In this document: positions 7,452-14,209 of the stretch, piece after piece
How positions within the stretch are numbered: the first letter of the stretch is position 1
How the letters are laid out: each line of letters starts with the position of its first letter
DNA from: Verrucomicrobiota bacterium
Lineage (GTDB): Bacteria; Verrucomicrobiota; Verrucomicrobiia; Chthoniobacterales; Terrimicrobiaceae
DNA length: 14,723 bases
Direction: 5' to 3'
NCBI GenBank assembly: GCA_026398285.1
Contig: JAPLTI010000126.1
Span: 1-14,723, forward strand
The notes under the pieces: generated by a model
Seen by the model: the letters and a program-made list of their open reading frames with translations, nothing else
Told to the model about the DNA's origin: nothing
Database searches by the model: none
Made by a program: the position numbers and the translations under genes

Positions 7452-8457
7452 TGGAGTCCTCCTGGGAGATATCAATCTCTCCAGCCTCGGAGAGTTGCAT
7501 GATCTGGGCGATGATGCGGTCCTGGGCTGCCTCAACATCCTTATTGCGGACGGGGCCCTGGATTTCGATTTCTTCCTTGAGTGACTCTGAAGCGCGTTTC
7601 GACATGGCACCGAAGAACACGCGTTTGACGGCCTCGGATGCGTTTTTCATCGCCACGGCGAGTTCCTGCGTTTCCACATCGCGCAGCAGGCGCTGCACAT
7701 CGCGTTGAGTGAGGCTGGCGATATCTTCGAAATTGAAAAGCCGTTTGCGGATCGCTTCGCCGAGTTCGGCGTTGCGCTCCTCGATGCGGCCGAGGAGATT
7801 TTTGCTGAGTTCCTTGTCGAGGGACTTGAGGAGCTGCGCGGCTGCCTGTGCGCCGCCGCGTTTGTGCATGCTGTATTGCTGCGAACCGCTGGAGAGGTGC
7901 TTGCCGAGACTGCGCAGCACCTTGTTGATGAGTTCGCTCGAAATGGAATCCATGGTTCCCAATCGCTCTACGATTTCCTCGCGGGCTTCAGGTGAAAACA
8001 AGGGGATGATCTGCGAAACCTGACGGGCATCGAGATAGGAAAGAATGAATGCGACGGTCTGCGGCTGCTCGTTTTTGATGATATTGAAAATCTGCCGCGT
8101 ATCCATCTGGCTGAGTTCGCGGACGGCATCGATCGAATTGCTGGCAGGAAGAGCCCGTAGAAGGATGCTTGAAGCCGCCTGAGGTCCTCGCGCGGCCTCC
8201 AGCGCACGCTGGGCGAATGACATGCCGCCGAGGGCTGTGGAGAGCCCATCGCCGATCAGGCCGCAAAATTCGTCGAGGATTTTCTCTTGGAGTTTGAAAT
8301 CCACGACATCCATCGTGGCCATTTCGCGAGCCACGGCTTCGATCTCCGGGTCGCGGAGTTGCTTCATGAGCTCAGGAGCCAAGTCGGGGCCAACAATGAT
8401 GAAAAACGCAGCGAGTTTCTGCGTTTTGGACATCGTTTCAAATTCAGCGGTAGGCAT
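7435..8457 (-). CDS. fliG: FliG, flagellar motor switch protein
   Basis: FliG is the C-ring protein that touches the stators and generates torque; its N-domain binds the FliF tail and its middle domain binds FliM. The 340 residues match the family. The N-domain is about 8-100 (KTQKLAAFFIIVGPDLAPEL, GGMSFAQRALE at 77-87). The middle domain carries the EHPQ motif as EQPQ (130-133) followed by TVAFILSYL. The C-terminal torque domain is about 200-328 with VETQELAVAMKNAS (261-274) and FGAMSKRASESLKEE (282-296). The two torque-helix acidic residues, Asp-Asp in E. coli, are Glu-Glu here. It starts 3 bases after the fliF stop, and its end overlaps the start of fliH. Confidence 0.98.
   Translation of the reverse strand: MPTAEFETMSKTQKLAAFFIIVGPDLAPELMKQLRDPEIEAVAREMATMDVVDFKLQEKILDEFCGLIGDGLSTALGGMSFAQRALEAARGPQAASSILLRALPASNSIDAVRELSQMDTRQIFNIIKNEQPQTVAFILSYLDARQVSQIIPLFSPEAREEIVERLGTMDSISSELINKVLRSLGKHLSSGSQQYSMHKRGGAQAAAQLLKSLDKELSKNLLGRIEERNAELGEAIRKRLFNFEDIASLTQRDVQRLLRDVETQELAVAMKNASEAVKRVFFGAMSKRASESLKEEIEIQGPVRNKDVEAAQDRIIAQIMQLSEAGEIDISQEDSSESAG
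7458..7463 (-). promoter_or_regulatory. Shine-Dalgarno sequence of fliH
   Basis: The minus strand reads AGGAGG here, 6 bases (ACTCCA) before the GTG codon at 7451. It lies inside the fliG coding end and fixes the fliH start. Nearly all other genes in this window lack such a sequence, so it may ensure fliH translation independently of fliG termination. Confidence 0.75.
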
Positions 8458-8460
8458 GGC

Positions 8461-9864
8461 TTAGGAGTTGTTTTTGTCGATGAGCCACTCGCGCAGGGTG
8501 GCTCCCACATTCTCCGGTTTTTGGCGGATGAGTGAGTTGAGAAGTTCCGGAGAAACCTTGAGGTTCTTGGCGGCCGGAAGGAAGGATGCGGGGTCATCAG
8601 CCACGGATGATGGGAAGGCCACTTCCTTGATGGAAACAAAAGAGGCAGGATTTTCGTTCTTTGGAACTTCTATGCCCAAGGCATTGATCACCATACTGCG
8701 AAGTTCATTGATCTGCTCGGGTGTGCGAGGAGTGAGTTCACCGGTCTCAGAGGATTTTTCCGCTAGGAACACTGCTGCGGTGATCCTTGTGATTTCACCG
8801 GGGTTTTTAACCGTGTTCGTGAGAGTTTTATTGATCTCGTAGCTCTGTGTCTTGGACGAGCGGGAGGTATTGCTTGCCTTCGTCGGGCCGGGCTTGTTCG
8901 CCTGAGCCGGTTGGGTTGCTGTATTCGCCGCGACCCCTGCTCCTTGTGTCTGCTCCGCACTGCTTTCATTAGTGAAGGAGCTGTCCTCGACCGTGACCTC
9001 CTGTCGTGGAACCTGACCCTCCGGGTCGAATCGCTCCTCGGTCATCGTTGCGGCTTCGGTGTTGATTGTTGCCGAAACGCGAACCACGGAATTTCCGGCA
9101 CCGAGAACCTTTGCGAGCATGGTTTCGACCTTTGAGGCCAGATATTCCTCGGTCTGTTGTTTGTATTTCACCACACTGGCCGCATTGCCCAGCTGAGGGT
9201 CGGATTTCAAATCTTCGGAAAGAACATTGCCGGCGTTGTCAATCACAGCGACATCATCGACTTTCAGGCCTTCCACCGAGCTGGCCACCAGCGAGCGGAT
9301 GGAATTGACGGCTGCCTTGTCAAGTTGGGCGCTGCCGGTGTCCACAAACACAGAAGCTGTTGGGCGCGAGTCGGTAGTCCGCACAAGGAGTCGGCTCTCG
9401 GGAAGGACAACCATCACGCGTGCAGACTTGACGCCCTGCATTTGAGCCACCGTGCGGCTCAGCTCGCCTTGGAGAGCGCGGGTGTAGTTTGTGCGCTGAA
9501 CGAAGTCACTGATGCCGAAATTGCTTCGATCGAAGATTTCAAATCCCACGCCGTCTGCGGTTGGGAGCCCCTTGGCCGCCAGATTCATGCGGACGCGGTA
9601 AACATCCTTCGAATCCACATAGATAGAGCTTCCTCCCCCGCCGATTTGAAATGGGATGCTTTGGGCCTCGAGTTCTTTGACCACTTCGGCGGCTTCTTTT
9701 TCGCCGAGTTTGCCGTAGAGGAGCTTCATATCAGGCCGTTGGGCCCAGTAGAGCATGGCTCCGATCCCCAATACCACTGCAACGCCTGCGGCGGATACAA
9801 TGACACGATGGGTCGGGCTCAGTTCGCTCCAAATTTTGGTAATTTGCTGGAGTGCTTGTTTCAT
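8461..9864 (-). CDS. fliF: FliF, flagellar MS-ring protein lacking a second membrane helix
   Basis: FliF forms the MS ring in the inner membrane, the platform for rod, switch and export gate. Membrane helix 1 is at about 20-41. The YscJ-like ring-building domains cover about 45-215, with NYTRALQGELSRTVAQMQGV (126-145), ARVMVVLPESRLL (148-160) and PTASVFVDTG (168-177). RBM3 spans about 230-417, interrupted by a Ser/Thr/Ala/Gln-rich loop (295-340). The protein ends with NSLIRQKPENVGATLREWL (443-461), like the FliG-binding tail of FliF. However, no hydrophobic helix lies between RBM3 and this tail: residues 418-440 are polar. With 467 residues against 530-570 in most FliF proteins, about 70-80 residues including helix 2 seem to be missing, in frame. 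The fliF start follows the fliE stop by 39 bases. Confidence 0.96.
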   Translation of the reverse strand: MKQALQQITKIWSELSPTHRVIVSAAGVAVVLGIGAMLYWAQRPDMKLLYGKLGEKEAAEVVKELEAQSIPFQIGGGGSSIYVDSKDVYRVRMNLAAKGLPTADGVGFEIFDRSNFGISDFVQRTNYTRALQGELSRTVAQMQGVKSARVMVVLPESRLLVRTTDSRPTASVFVDTGSAQLDKAAVNSIRSLVASSVEGLKVDDVAVIDNAGNVLSEDLKSDPQLGNAASVVKYKQQTEEYLASKVETMLAKVLGAGNSVVRVSATINTEAATMTEERFDPEGQVPRQEVTVEDSSFTNESSAEQTQGAGVAANTATQPAQANKPGPTKASNTSRSSKTQSYEINKTLTNTVKNPGEITRITAAVFLAEKSSETGELTPRTPEQINELRSMVINALGIEVPKNENPASFVSIKEVAFPSSVADDPASFLPAAKNLKVSPELLNSLIRQKPENVGATLREWLIDKNNS

Positions 9865-9903
9865 CCTATCGAGACAACGGGTAGTTTTTTAGCGCCAAGT
9901 TAC

Positions 9904-10263
9904 TCAGACCTGGGCGCGCATGAGTTCCTGATAGCTCTCCACGAGCTTGTTACGAAGCTCGACCATGAGAGTGAAAGCAACACTGGATTCTTGGCCGGCG
10001 ATCATGGCTTGGTGAAGATTCGTGGATTCGCCTGTGAGGACTTTAGTTTTCTCAGTGGCGGATGTTTTCATTTTGTCGTCCACATCAGTAACAAACTTTT
10101 TCATCATGTTGCCGAATGGGTCCGCGCCGCCGACTTGTGATCCTCCTGCGGATAAGCCAGCTTCTTTCAGTGAGTTGGTGCGCTCGATGTCGGGCTGGAA
10201 ATTCCGCATGGTGAGCGGAGCTGTCATAGTAGGAATGTTGGAGGGGATGGCGGAGATGTTCAT
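9904..10263 (-). CDS. fliE: FliE, MS-ring/rod junction protein
   Basis: FliE is the first exported axial subunit and joins the MS ring to the proximal rod. The 119 residues start with a variable region (1-45). The conserved FliE body follows: DPFGNMMKKFVTDVDDKMKT (48-67), then TNLHQAMIAGQESSVAFTLM (81-100) and VELRNKLVESYQELMRAQV to the end. The AGQESSVAF and RNK(L/V)VE(S/A)YQE(L/I)M(R/N) blocks are family-specific. It lies 20 bases after flgC and uses an A/T-rich leader without a Shine-Dalgarno sequence. Confidence 0.97.
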   Translation of the reverse strand: MNISAIPSNIPTMTAPLTMRNFQPDIERTNSLKEAGLSAGGSQVGGADPFGNMMKKFVTDVDDKMKTSATEKTKVLTGESTNLHQAMIAGQESSVAFTLMVELRNKLVESYQELMRAQV

Positions 10264-10283
10264 ATTTAAAGGTTTCTAAGAGG

Positions 10284-10694
10284 TTAGCGGCCGATGGAAA
10301 GGGCTTGGGTAGCCAGCTGGCGGGCGTTGCGCACGACGGCGAGGTTGGCTTCGTAGGAGCGGGTGGCTGTAACCATGTCCACCATTTCAAATGGGATGTT
10401 TACATTCGGCATGGTGACATTGCCGTCATCGTCCGCGTGGGGGTGCTGAGGGTTGCTGATGATTTCCCCAGGGGTTTCATCGCGTTTGATTTCCGAAACG
10501 CGAACGCCCTGCATATTCGGACCGCTTGCGGCGTCGAGGAGGGATTCAAATGCTACGATGCGGCGCTGGTAGGGCTTGCCGTCGATGCCCTTGGTCGTAT
10601 TGGCGTTCGCGATGTTCTGCGAAACGATATCGACGCGCATTTTTTCGGCGTCGAGAGCGCTGCCGGTGATGCTGCTGGCGGAAATGACATTCAT
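10284..10694 (-). CDS. flgC: FlgC, proximal rod protein
   Basis: FlgC is an exported rod subunit built on FliE and FlgB. At 136 residues it has normal length. The D0 motif VDIVSQNIANANTTKGIDGK is at 21-40, followed by PYQRR and the conserved VRVSEIKRDETPG (64-76). The C-terminal family signature is VNIPFEMVDMVTATRSYEAN (98-117), then NARQLATQALSIGR. The family motif P-x-H-P-x-A-D is present as NPQHPHADDDGNVTMPNV. It lies 36 bases downstream of flgB with no Shine-Dalgarno sequence. Confidence 0.97.
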   Translation of the reverse strand: MNVISASSITGSALDAEKMRVDIVSQNIANANTTKGIDGKPYQRRIVAFESLLDAASGPNMQGVRVSEIKRDETPGEIISNPQHPHADDDGNVTMPNVNIPFEMVDMVTATRSYEANLAVVRNARQLATQALSIGR

Positions 10695-10730
10695 AATAAG
10701 AGGCTTTTTTCTGCGATTGATTCAGGAAAA

Positions 10731-11114
10731 TCAGGCTGGGCGGCCCGTGATGGCGTGACGGAGTTGTTTCAACGAACCGCTGGCAAAGTCTGTGAGCACA
10801 TTGAAATTCATCGTGTTTTTTGTGAGGCCAAGAAGCTCGCTATCAATCTGCACATTGTTGCCATCGGCGCGGGTCGATGGGGTGAGCGTATCCACCTCTG
10901 TGCGGGGCGATGCCTCCGCAATTTCATCGGCATTGCGGGATTTGATGCTCGCCCGGAGTTCGTCCTCAAAGGATCTGCTCATGTCTACGCGCTTGTAGCC
11001 TGGGGTCGAAACATTGGCGAGGTTGCTTGCGATCGATGCATGGCGAAGTGCCGAAACATCCATCATTTTTTTAACAGCAGTATAATTATCGCTGTTGAAG
11101 AGAGAGGCGACCAT
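10731..11114 (-). CDS. flgB: FlgB, proximal rod protein; first gene of the flagellar operon
   Basis: FlgB is an exported proximal rod subunit. From the ATG at 11114 it has 127 residues and begins MVASLFNSDNYTAVKKMMD, matching the usual FlgB opening. The conserved D0 motif LRHASIASNLANVSTPGYKR follows at about 21-40, and the C-terminal FlgB segment (VQIDSELLGLTKNTMNFNVL) is followed by a helix ending HAITGRPA. An in-frame ATG two codons earlier (11120) is possible but would lie about 2 bases from the predicted transcription start. The frame is open further back to 11237, but that would run through the sigma-54 promoter. The promoter at 11134-11148 makes this the first gene of the operon. Confidence 0.95.
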   Translation of the reverse strand: MVASLFNSDNYTAVKKMMDVSALRHASIASNLANVSTPGYKRVDMSRSFEDELRASIKSRNADEIAEASPRTEVDTLTPSTRADGNNVQIDSELLGLTKNTMNFNVLTDFASGSLKQLRHAITGRPA

Positions 11115-11133
11115 TTCCATGACTCTATGTTTA

Positions 11134-11148
11134 GCAGAACCTGTGCCA
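11134..11148 (-). promoter_or_regulatory. Sigma-54 promoter of the flgB operon (P3)
   Basis: The minus strand reads TGGCACAGGTTCTGC, against the sigma-54 consensus TGGCAC-N5-TTGC. The invariant GG and GC are present with the required 10-base spacing; one base of the -12 element differs. The predicted start of transcription is near 11122, giving an 8-base leader before the flgB ATG at 11114. Such promoters need an NtrC-family activator bound upstream. A 5-base dyad (GGCAT-N8-ATGCC, 11218-11235), about 105 bases upstream of the predicted start, is a possible but unsupported activator site. Confidence 0.72.
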
Positions 11149-11623
11149 GCTTCCGGAGGGCTTGTAAAAAGAGACTCTGGGCATGATTTCCAAGGTGTGA
11201 TGCAAGTTGAAAAAATGGGCATGGCAGAAGATGCCACGCTCGGATTTTTAAAACGGCAAAACTTGCCGAGTTGTTTTGAGGGGGAGGTTAAGTCAGATCA
11301 ACGGGCTTCGCTCTGGCCAGAAACGCATCTCAGAAATCATGATTTGCAATGAAAGCGTGTGAGACGCAAAAGCCAAGGAAGCGTGGGCAGTCCATCCGTG
11401 TTGGCACTGATTTTCCTCTAATGGGAGCATCTGTTTGCCTTGCTCCACCATTTTTGTGGATGATGTCAGAACCTCTGAGTCTCGAAGTTGATTTAGATCA
11501 GCGGTTAGAATCTCAGTCGGCAAGCTGGAGTGAGTAGGAGAGATGCAAAACGGCCTGTATTCTCGTGGTATCAAAAAAATGCACGACCACCCGCGCATCG
11601 ATAGCCTCATACCGAATCAGGGA
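11149..11623. other. Intergenic stretch without a convincing gene
   Basis: These 475 bases separate the unknown gene from the flgB promoter. They are less GC-rich than the coding regions. A 105-codon minus-strand frame (11293-11610) starts 13 bases after the preceding stop and ends 25 bases before the terminator-like hairpin. Its third codon positions show no bias, it has no Shine-Dalgarno sequence and its product resembles nothing I know, so I do not call it a gene. If the hairpin works, the unknown gene would carry a 3' untranslated region of about 350 bases. Binding sites for the sigma-54 activator of flgB would be expected in the part nearest the promoter. Confidence 0.5.
11250..11268 (-). 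terminator. Probable rho-independent terminator
   Basis: On the minus strand a perfect 6-base stem CGGCAA / TTGCCG with a 3-base loop is followed directly by TTTT (then AAAAA). It lies between the unknown gene ending at 11624 and the flgB promoter, so it would end transcripts of the former and insulate the flgB operon. The short T run makes it a modest candidate. Confidence 0.45.
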
Positions 11624-12133
11624 TTAAGCCTGAAGCGTGGCCTTGGCGCCTGGCACAATATGCATTGAGCCGCCTGGTTCCTTCGATGATGCCAGCCCGC
11701 TGGGATAAGCGATCTTTGCGCTCTCGATAATGGAAACGGCTTTTTGAGCGGTCTCCTTGAGGTTCCCGTCCAATCTAAAAATCTTCTCGGTTCCATCGGC
11801 TTTCTTGAGAGCCACATTTCCATCAGGCAGGAATTTTAGATCGAATGGCTCGGAGCTTCCTTCCAGCGCCTTCGCAATTTCGGGGGATTGAAGAATTTTC
11901 TGCGACATTTGTTGCAGTGTCATTTCGACATCCGAGCGGCTTCCGATTCCCTCGGCGCTAAGGCGCTGCATGTTTTTGTATTCCGGAGTGTTCGTGGCTT
12001 TGGCGAGGACTTGTGCAAAAGCGGCTTTCTTCATTTCAGCCGCACTCGGAGCCTTCTCGGCTGAGTTACCGGCGATGCTGCCCAAAATATTGCTGCCCAA
12101 TTTTGCGGCTGTGATGGCGAGGAGAGGATTCAT
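11624..12133 (-). CDS. Unknown protein with its own sigma-54 promoter, beside the flagellar operon
   Basis: I do not recognise a family. The 169 residues have no cleavable signal. The start is mildly hydrophobic (LLAITAAKLGSNILGSIAG, 4-22), not long enough to be a confident membrane helix. The middle (34-92) looks helical and contains AEMKKAAFAQVLAKATNT and DVEMTLQQMSQKILQSPEIA. A short beta-like stretch follows (97-123: FDLKFLPDGNVALKKADG and KIFRLDG), then another helix and a Gly/Pro/Ala-rich tail. A perfect sigma-54 promoter lies 20 bases before the ATG, in the same arrangement as at flgB, and it stands alone between two other units. This suggests a flagellar-regulon role, perhaps an exported axial or assembly factor, but that is inference. 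The leader has no Shine-Dalgarno sequence. Confidence 0.75.
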   Translation of the reverse strand: MNPLLAITAAKLGSNILGSIAGNSAEKAPSAAEMKKAAFAQVLAKATNTPEYKNMQRLSAEGIGSRSDVEMTLQQMSQKILQSPEIAKALEGSSEPFDLKFLPDGNVALKKADGTEKIFRLDGNLKETAQKAVSIIESAKIAYPSGLASSKEPGGSMHIVPGAKATLQA

Positions 12134-12152
12134 AGTGTTGTTCGATTACTTA

Positions 12153-12167
12153 GCAACTCCTGTGCCA
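12153..12167 (-). promoter_or_regulatory. Sigma-54 promoter of the unknown gene (P2)
   Basis: The minus strand reads TGGCACAGGAGTTGC, a perfect match to TGGCAC-N5-TTGC, followed by T. GG and GC are 10 bases apart. Predicted transcription start is near 12141, an 8-base leader (ACAACACT) before the ATG at 12133. It lies between the TPR gene and the unknown gene. Confidence 0.85.
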
Positions 12168-12226
12168 CAGCAGGAGATTTGCATCACCAATCTCTCAGCC
12201 ATGCCGCTGAGGTTCCTGCAAAAAAC

Positions 12227-13690
12227 TCAGCGCGCCACTGCGCTGGGCGGGGCGATTTGGTTTGCTGCTTGCTGGGTGGATTGTGCCGGGGCGGGTGTAG
12301 CGGCAGGTTTGTCGGTTCTCAGAAAGGCGGGTTGGAGGTCGCTGGCCGGGGTTTCCTTATCAAGGAGGGGGTAGAGATCGCGTTCGGTTTTTTCGAGCCA
12401 GTCGAGGTTGTCGAGGCGCCATTGGGCCATGTCGCGGAGGGTGGCGAGGTTCATGCCGACCATGGCGTCGCCCTCTGCGGCGGGGGCATTGACTGGGATT
12501 TTGTCGATGATGTAGCGGTAGGCTTCGCGGGCGCGGGCGTGGTGGCGGAGGCGTTCGAAGCAGAGGCCGATCTGATAAACGGTCGGTCCGCGCCAGTTGG
12601 GGGCGTCGTTGAGTTCGGCGAGTTTTTGATAGACGGAAAGGGCTCCGAGCGTGTCGCCGGTCTCATAAAGTTCGTTGGCGATGTCGTTACCTGTTTTGCG
12701 CTGCCAGTAGGCCCAGACGGCAGGTTTTTTCTTGCCGAATTCGCGGCCGGCTTGGAGGAGCTTGATGGTTTCCTTCATGGCTTCCTCTTTGCGGCCGAGG
12801 GCGCGGAGGGATTGCACGCGGAGATATTGGGCCTCTGGGGCGAGGGGGCTGGTGGGGTAGGTGGCAAGGAAGCCTTCGGCTCCTGTGAGGGAGTTTGTGA
12901 ATTGGCCTGAGAGGTAAGAGATGTAAGCGGAGCGGAAGGCAACTTCGCTGGCTTCGGCTTGTGTCATTTTGACGAGCTTGAGGCGCGAGTAGAGTTCGGC
13001 TGCGGCTTTATAGTCACCTGCGGCAAAGTGGGTGTGGGCGATCTCCATTTTCGCCCTCAGGGAGGAGTCGGTATATTCCTCGCCGGTTTTCACCTGAAGT
13101 GCGGAATACAGAACGCTGTAAAACTTGTTCAGTGCGTTGGCATAAGCGCCATTCTCGCGGTAAATCCGGCCGAGGCGCAGGAGCGTGTCCGGGGTCTCTG
13201 GATCGGTGGGGAAGAGGTTGACAAACTGCTCGTAAACCACTGCGGCTTTGGCGGGTTGTTTTTGTTTATCTTCCAAATTCCGGCCCATGAGCAAAAGGGC
13301 GTTGCGTTTTTGTTTTTCAGGAGCAGACAGGCGGAGGATTTGGTTGAACAATTTTTCCGCCTGCGCCGAGTCGCCATTCTCTATGGCCTGCTGCATTTCT
13401 TGCTCGAGCGCTGCTACACTGGCTCCGCTGGCCAGGAGGCTCGGAGCGTAGGCGGGATTCTCCTCAAGTTCGACTTCCAATGCGTCGAACTCGATTGGCA
13501 CAGCCATGCCGGATGGGCTTGATGTGGGCGTGAGAGTATTCTGTAGGGGAGGCGCGGCGTGGCTCTCCATCAAGGCCGGCGCCGACGAGCTCTGCTGCGC
13601 AGCATCTGGAGCGATTGGCGGTGGAGCAGCGATCTCCGCATGGGCTGCGGCTGCGAGGAAGAGAGCGGAAAATCCGGTAAGGCGGCGCAT
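12227..13690 (-). CDS. Secreted TPR-repeat protein, co-transcribed with a lipoprotein
   Basis: The 487-residue protein starts with a signal peptide (MRRLTGFSALFLAAAAHA, cut before residue 19), so it is probably periplasmic or outer-membrane associated. A Pro/Ala/Ser-rich linker (20-85) precedes tetratricopeptide repeats at about 94-125, 129-160, 168-200, 211-244, 249-281 and 284-316, with further helices at about 334-410. A second Pro/Ala/Gln-rich segment forms the C-terminus. The spacing resembles BamD/YbgF-type TPRs (LLRLGRIYRENGAYANALNK; APEAQYLRVQSLRALGR), which scaffold envelope complexes. It starts 2 bases after the lipoprotein gene and shares its sigma-54 promoter. A role in flagellar passage through the envelope or in motor scaffolding is plausible but unproven. 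Confidence 0.85.
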   Translation of the reverse strand: MRRLTGFSALFLAAAAHAEIAAPPPIAPDAAQQSSSAPALMESHAAPPLQNTLTPTSSPSGMAVPIEFDALEVELEENPAYAPSLLASGASVAALEQEMQQAIENGDSAQAEKLFNQILRLSAPEKQKRNALLLMGRNLEDKQKQPAKAAVVYEQFVNLFPTDPETPDTLLRLGRIYRENGAYANALNKFYSVLYSALQVKTGEEYTDSSLRAKMEIAHTHFAAGDYKAAAELYSRLKLVKMTQAEASEVAFRSAYISYLSGQFTNSLTGAEGFLATYPTSPLAPEAQYLRVQSLRALGRKEEAMKETIKLLQAGREFGKKKPAVWAYWQRKTGNDIANELYETGDTLGALSVYQKLAELNDAPNWRGPTVYQIGLCFERLRHHARAREAYRYIIDKIPVNAPAAEGDAMVGMNLATLRDMAQWRLDNLDWLEKTERDLYPLLDKETPASDLQPAFLRTDKPAATPAPAQSTQQAANQIAPPSAVAR

Positions 13691-13692
13691 GA

Positions 13693-14190
13693 TTATTCGA
13701 CTTTGTATGAGGTGCTGCTGACGGGTTGGTTGGCCGCGTTTGCGGGCCGGAAAACGGTATCAAAGAACGATCCAAGAACGGTCTCTCCAGCAGGACCATC
13801 CCCTGCGCCTTGGAAGAAGTCCTGCGTTTGTTCATTGTTGATGAACTTCGGCGTCGTGCTGTCAACGACTCTGGACTCGCTCATGGAATCGGAGTCGCTT
13901 GCCATCGCGGGCACATCGTCTTTTTCCGGAATGTTCACTATGGTTTTTGGAAGAAGCGGCGGTTTACGGCGTGCGTTGGTGTCTTGGGCAACACGCATCG
14001 GGGCGGGCTTGGGCAGCTTTTGCGGCATCGCCGAAACCTGCGGGCTTGTTTTTTTCTTTGGAGTGGAGGAGCAAGAACTCAAACTCAAGGATACCACGCT
14101 GAAGACCAAGGCCAGAGTCGCGAGAGAGAGACCACGATGTAACGCGGCGGAGAGCACGGATTTTTGGTCGGTTGATTTGATGGGGCGCAT
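13693..14190 (-). CDS. Small lipoprotein of unknown function, first gene of a sigma-54 unit
   Basis: From the ATG at 14190 the product has 165 residues. It begins with a charged stretch, a hydrophobic run (about 19-36) and a lipobox LSSC with the acylated Cys at 40. A Lys/Pro-rich linker follows, then a Ser/Asp-rich region and a more ordered end (DFFQGAGDGPAGETVLGSFF). No known domain is recognised. The frame is open to 14382, but the extra codons contain the sigma-54 promoter and give a poor signal sequence, so the ATG at 14190 is preferred; it lies at the same 20-base distance from the promoter as in the other two units. Residue 41 is Ser, which suggests outer-membrane sorting if Lol rules apply. 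The TPR gene follows after 2 bases. Confidence 0.8.
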   Translation of the reverse strand: MRPIKSTDQKSVLSAALHRGLSLATLALVFSVVSLSLSSCSSTPKKKTSPQVSAMPQKLPKPAPMRVAQDTNARRKPPLLPKTIVNIPEKDDVPAMASDSDSMSESRVVDSTTPKFINNEQTQDFFQGAGDGPAGETVLGSFFDTVFRPANAANQPVSSTSYKVE

Positions 14191-14209
14191 ATGAAGTTCA
14201 ATGTGTTCA

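Noticed and set aside
7452..7610. Upstream extension of the fliH frame into fliG
   Set aside because: The extra codons give an Arg/Ser/Pro-rich peptide inside the FliG C-terminal domain; the GTG at 7451 with AGGAGG is a better start.
9157..10140. Long plus-strand open frame (327 codons) opposite fliF and fliE
   Set aside because: It is antisense to genes whose products match FliF and FliE throughout; its His/Cys/Gly-rich translation is typical of a shadow frame.
10305..11186. Long plus-strand open frame (293 codons) opposite flgC and flgB
   Set aside because: It is the antisense shadow of two well-identified rod genes and also covers the flgB promoter.
11402..11407. Plus-strand TGGCAC, with another at 11651-11656, as sigma-54 -24 elements
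   Set aside because: Neither has GC at the required 10-base distance after GG, so they are not promoters.
11293..11610. 105-codon minus-strand open frame between the unknown gene and flgB
   Set aside because: Third codon positions show no bias, no ribosome-binding site is visible and the product resembles no known protein. Its placement between a stop and a terminator-like hairpin is the only support.
12194..12211. Perfect 6-base hairpin (CTCAGC / GCTGAG) after the TPR gene
   Set aside because: No T run follows on the minus strand, so a rho-independent terminator is not supported.
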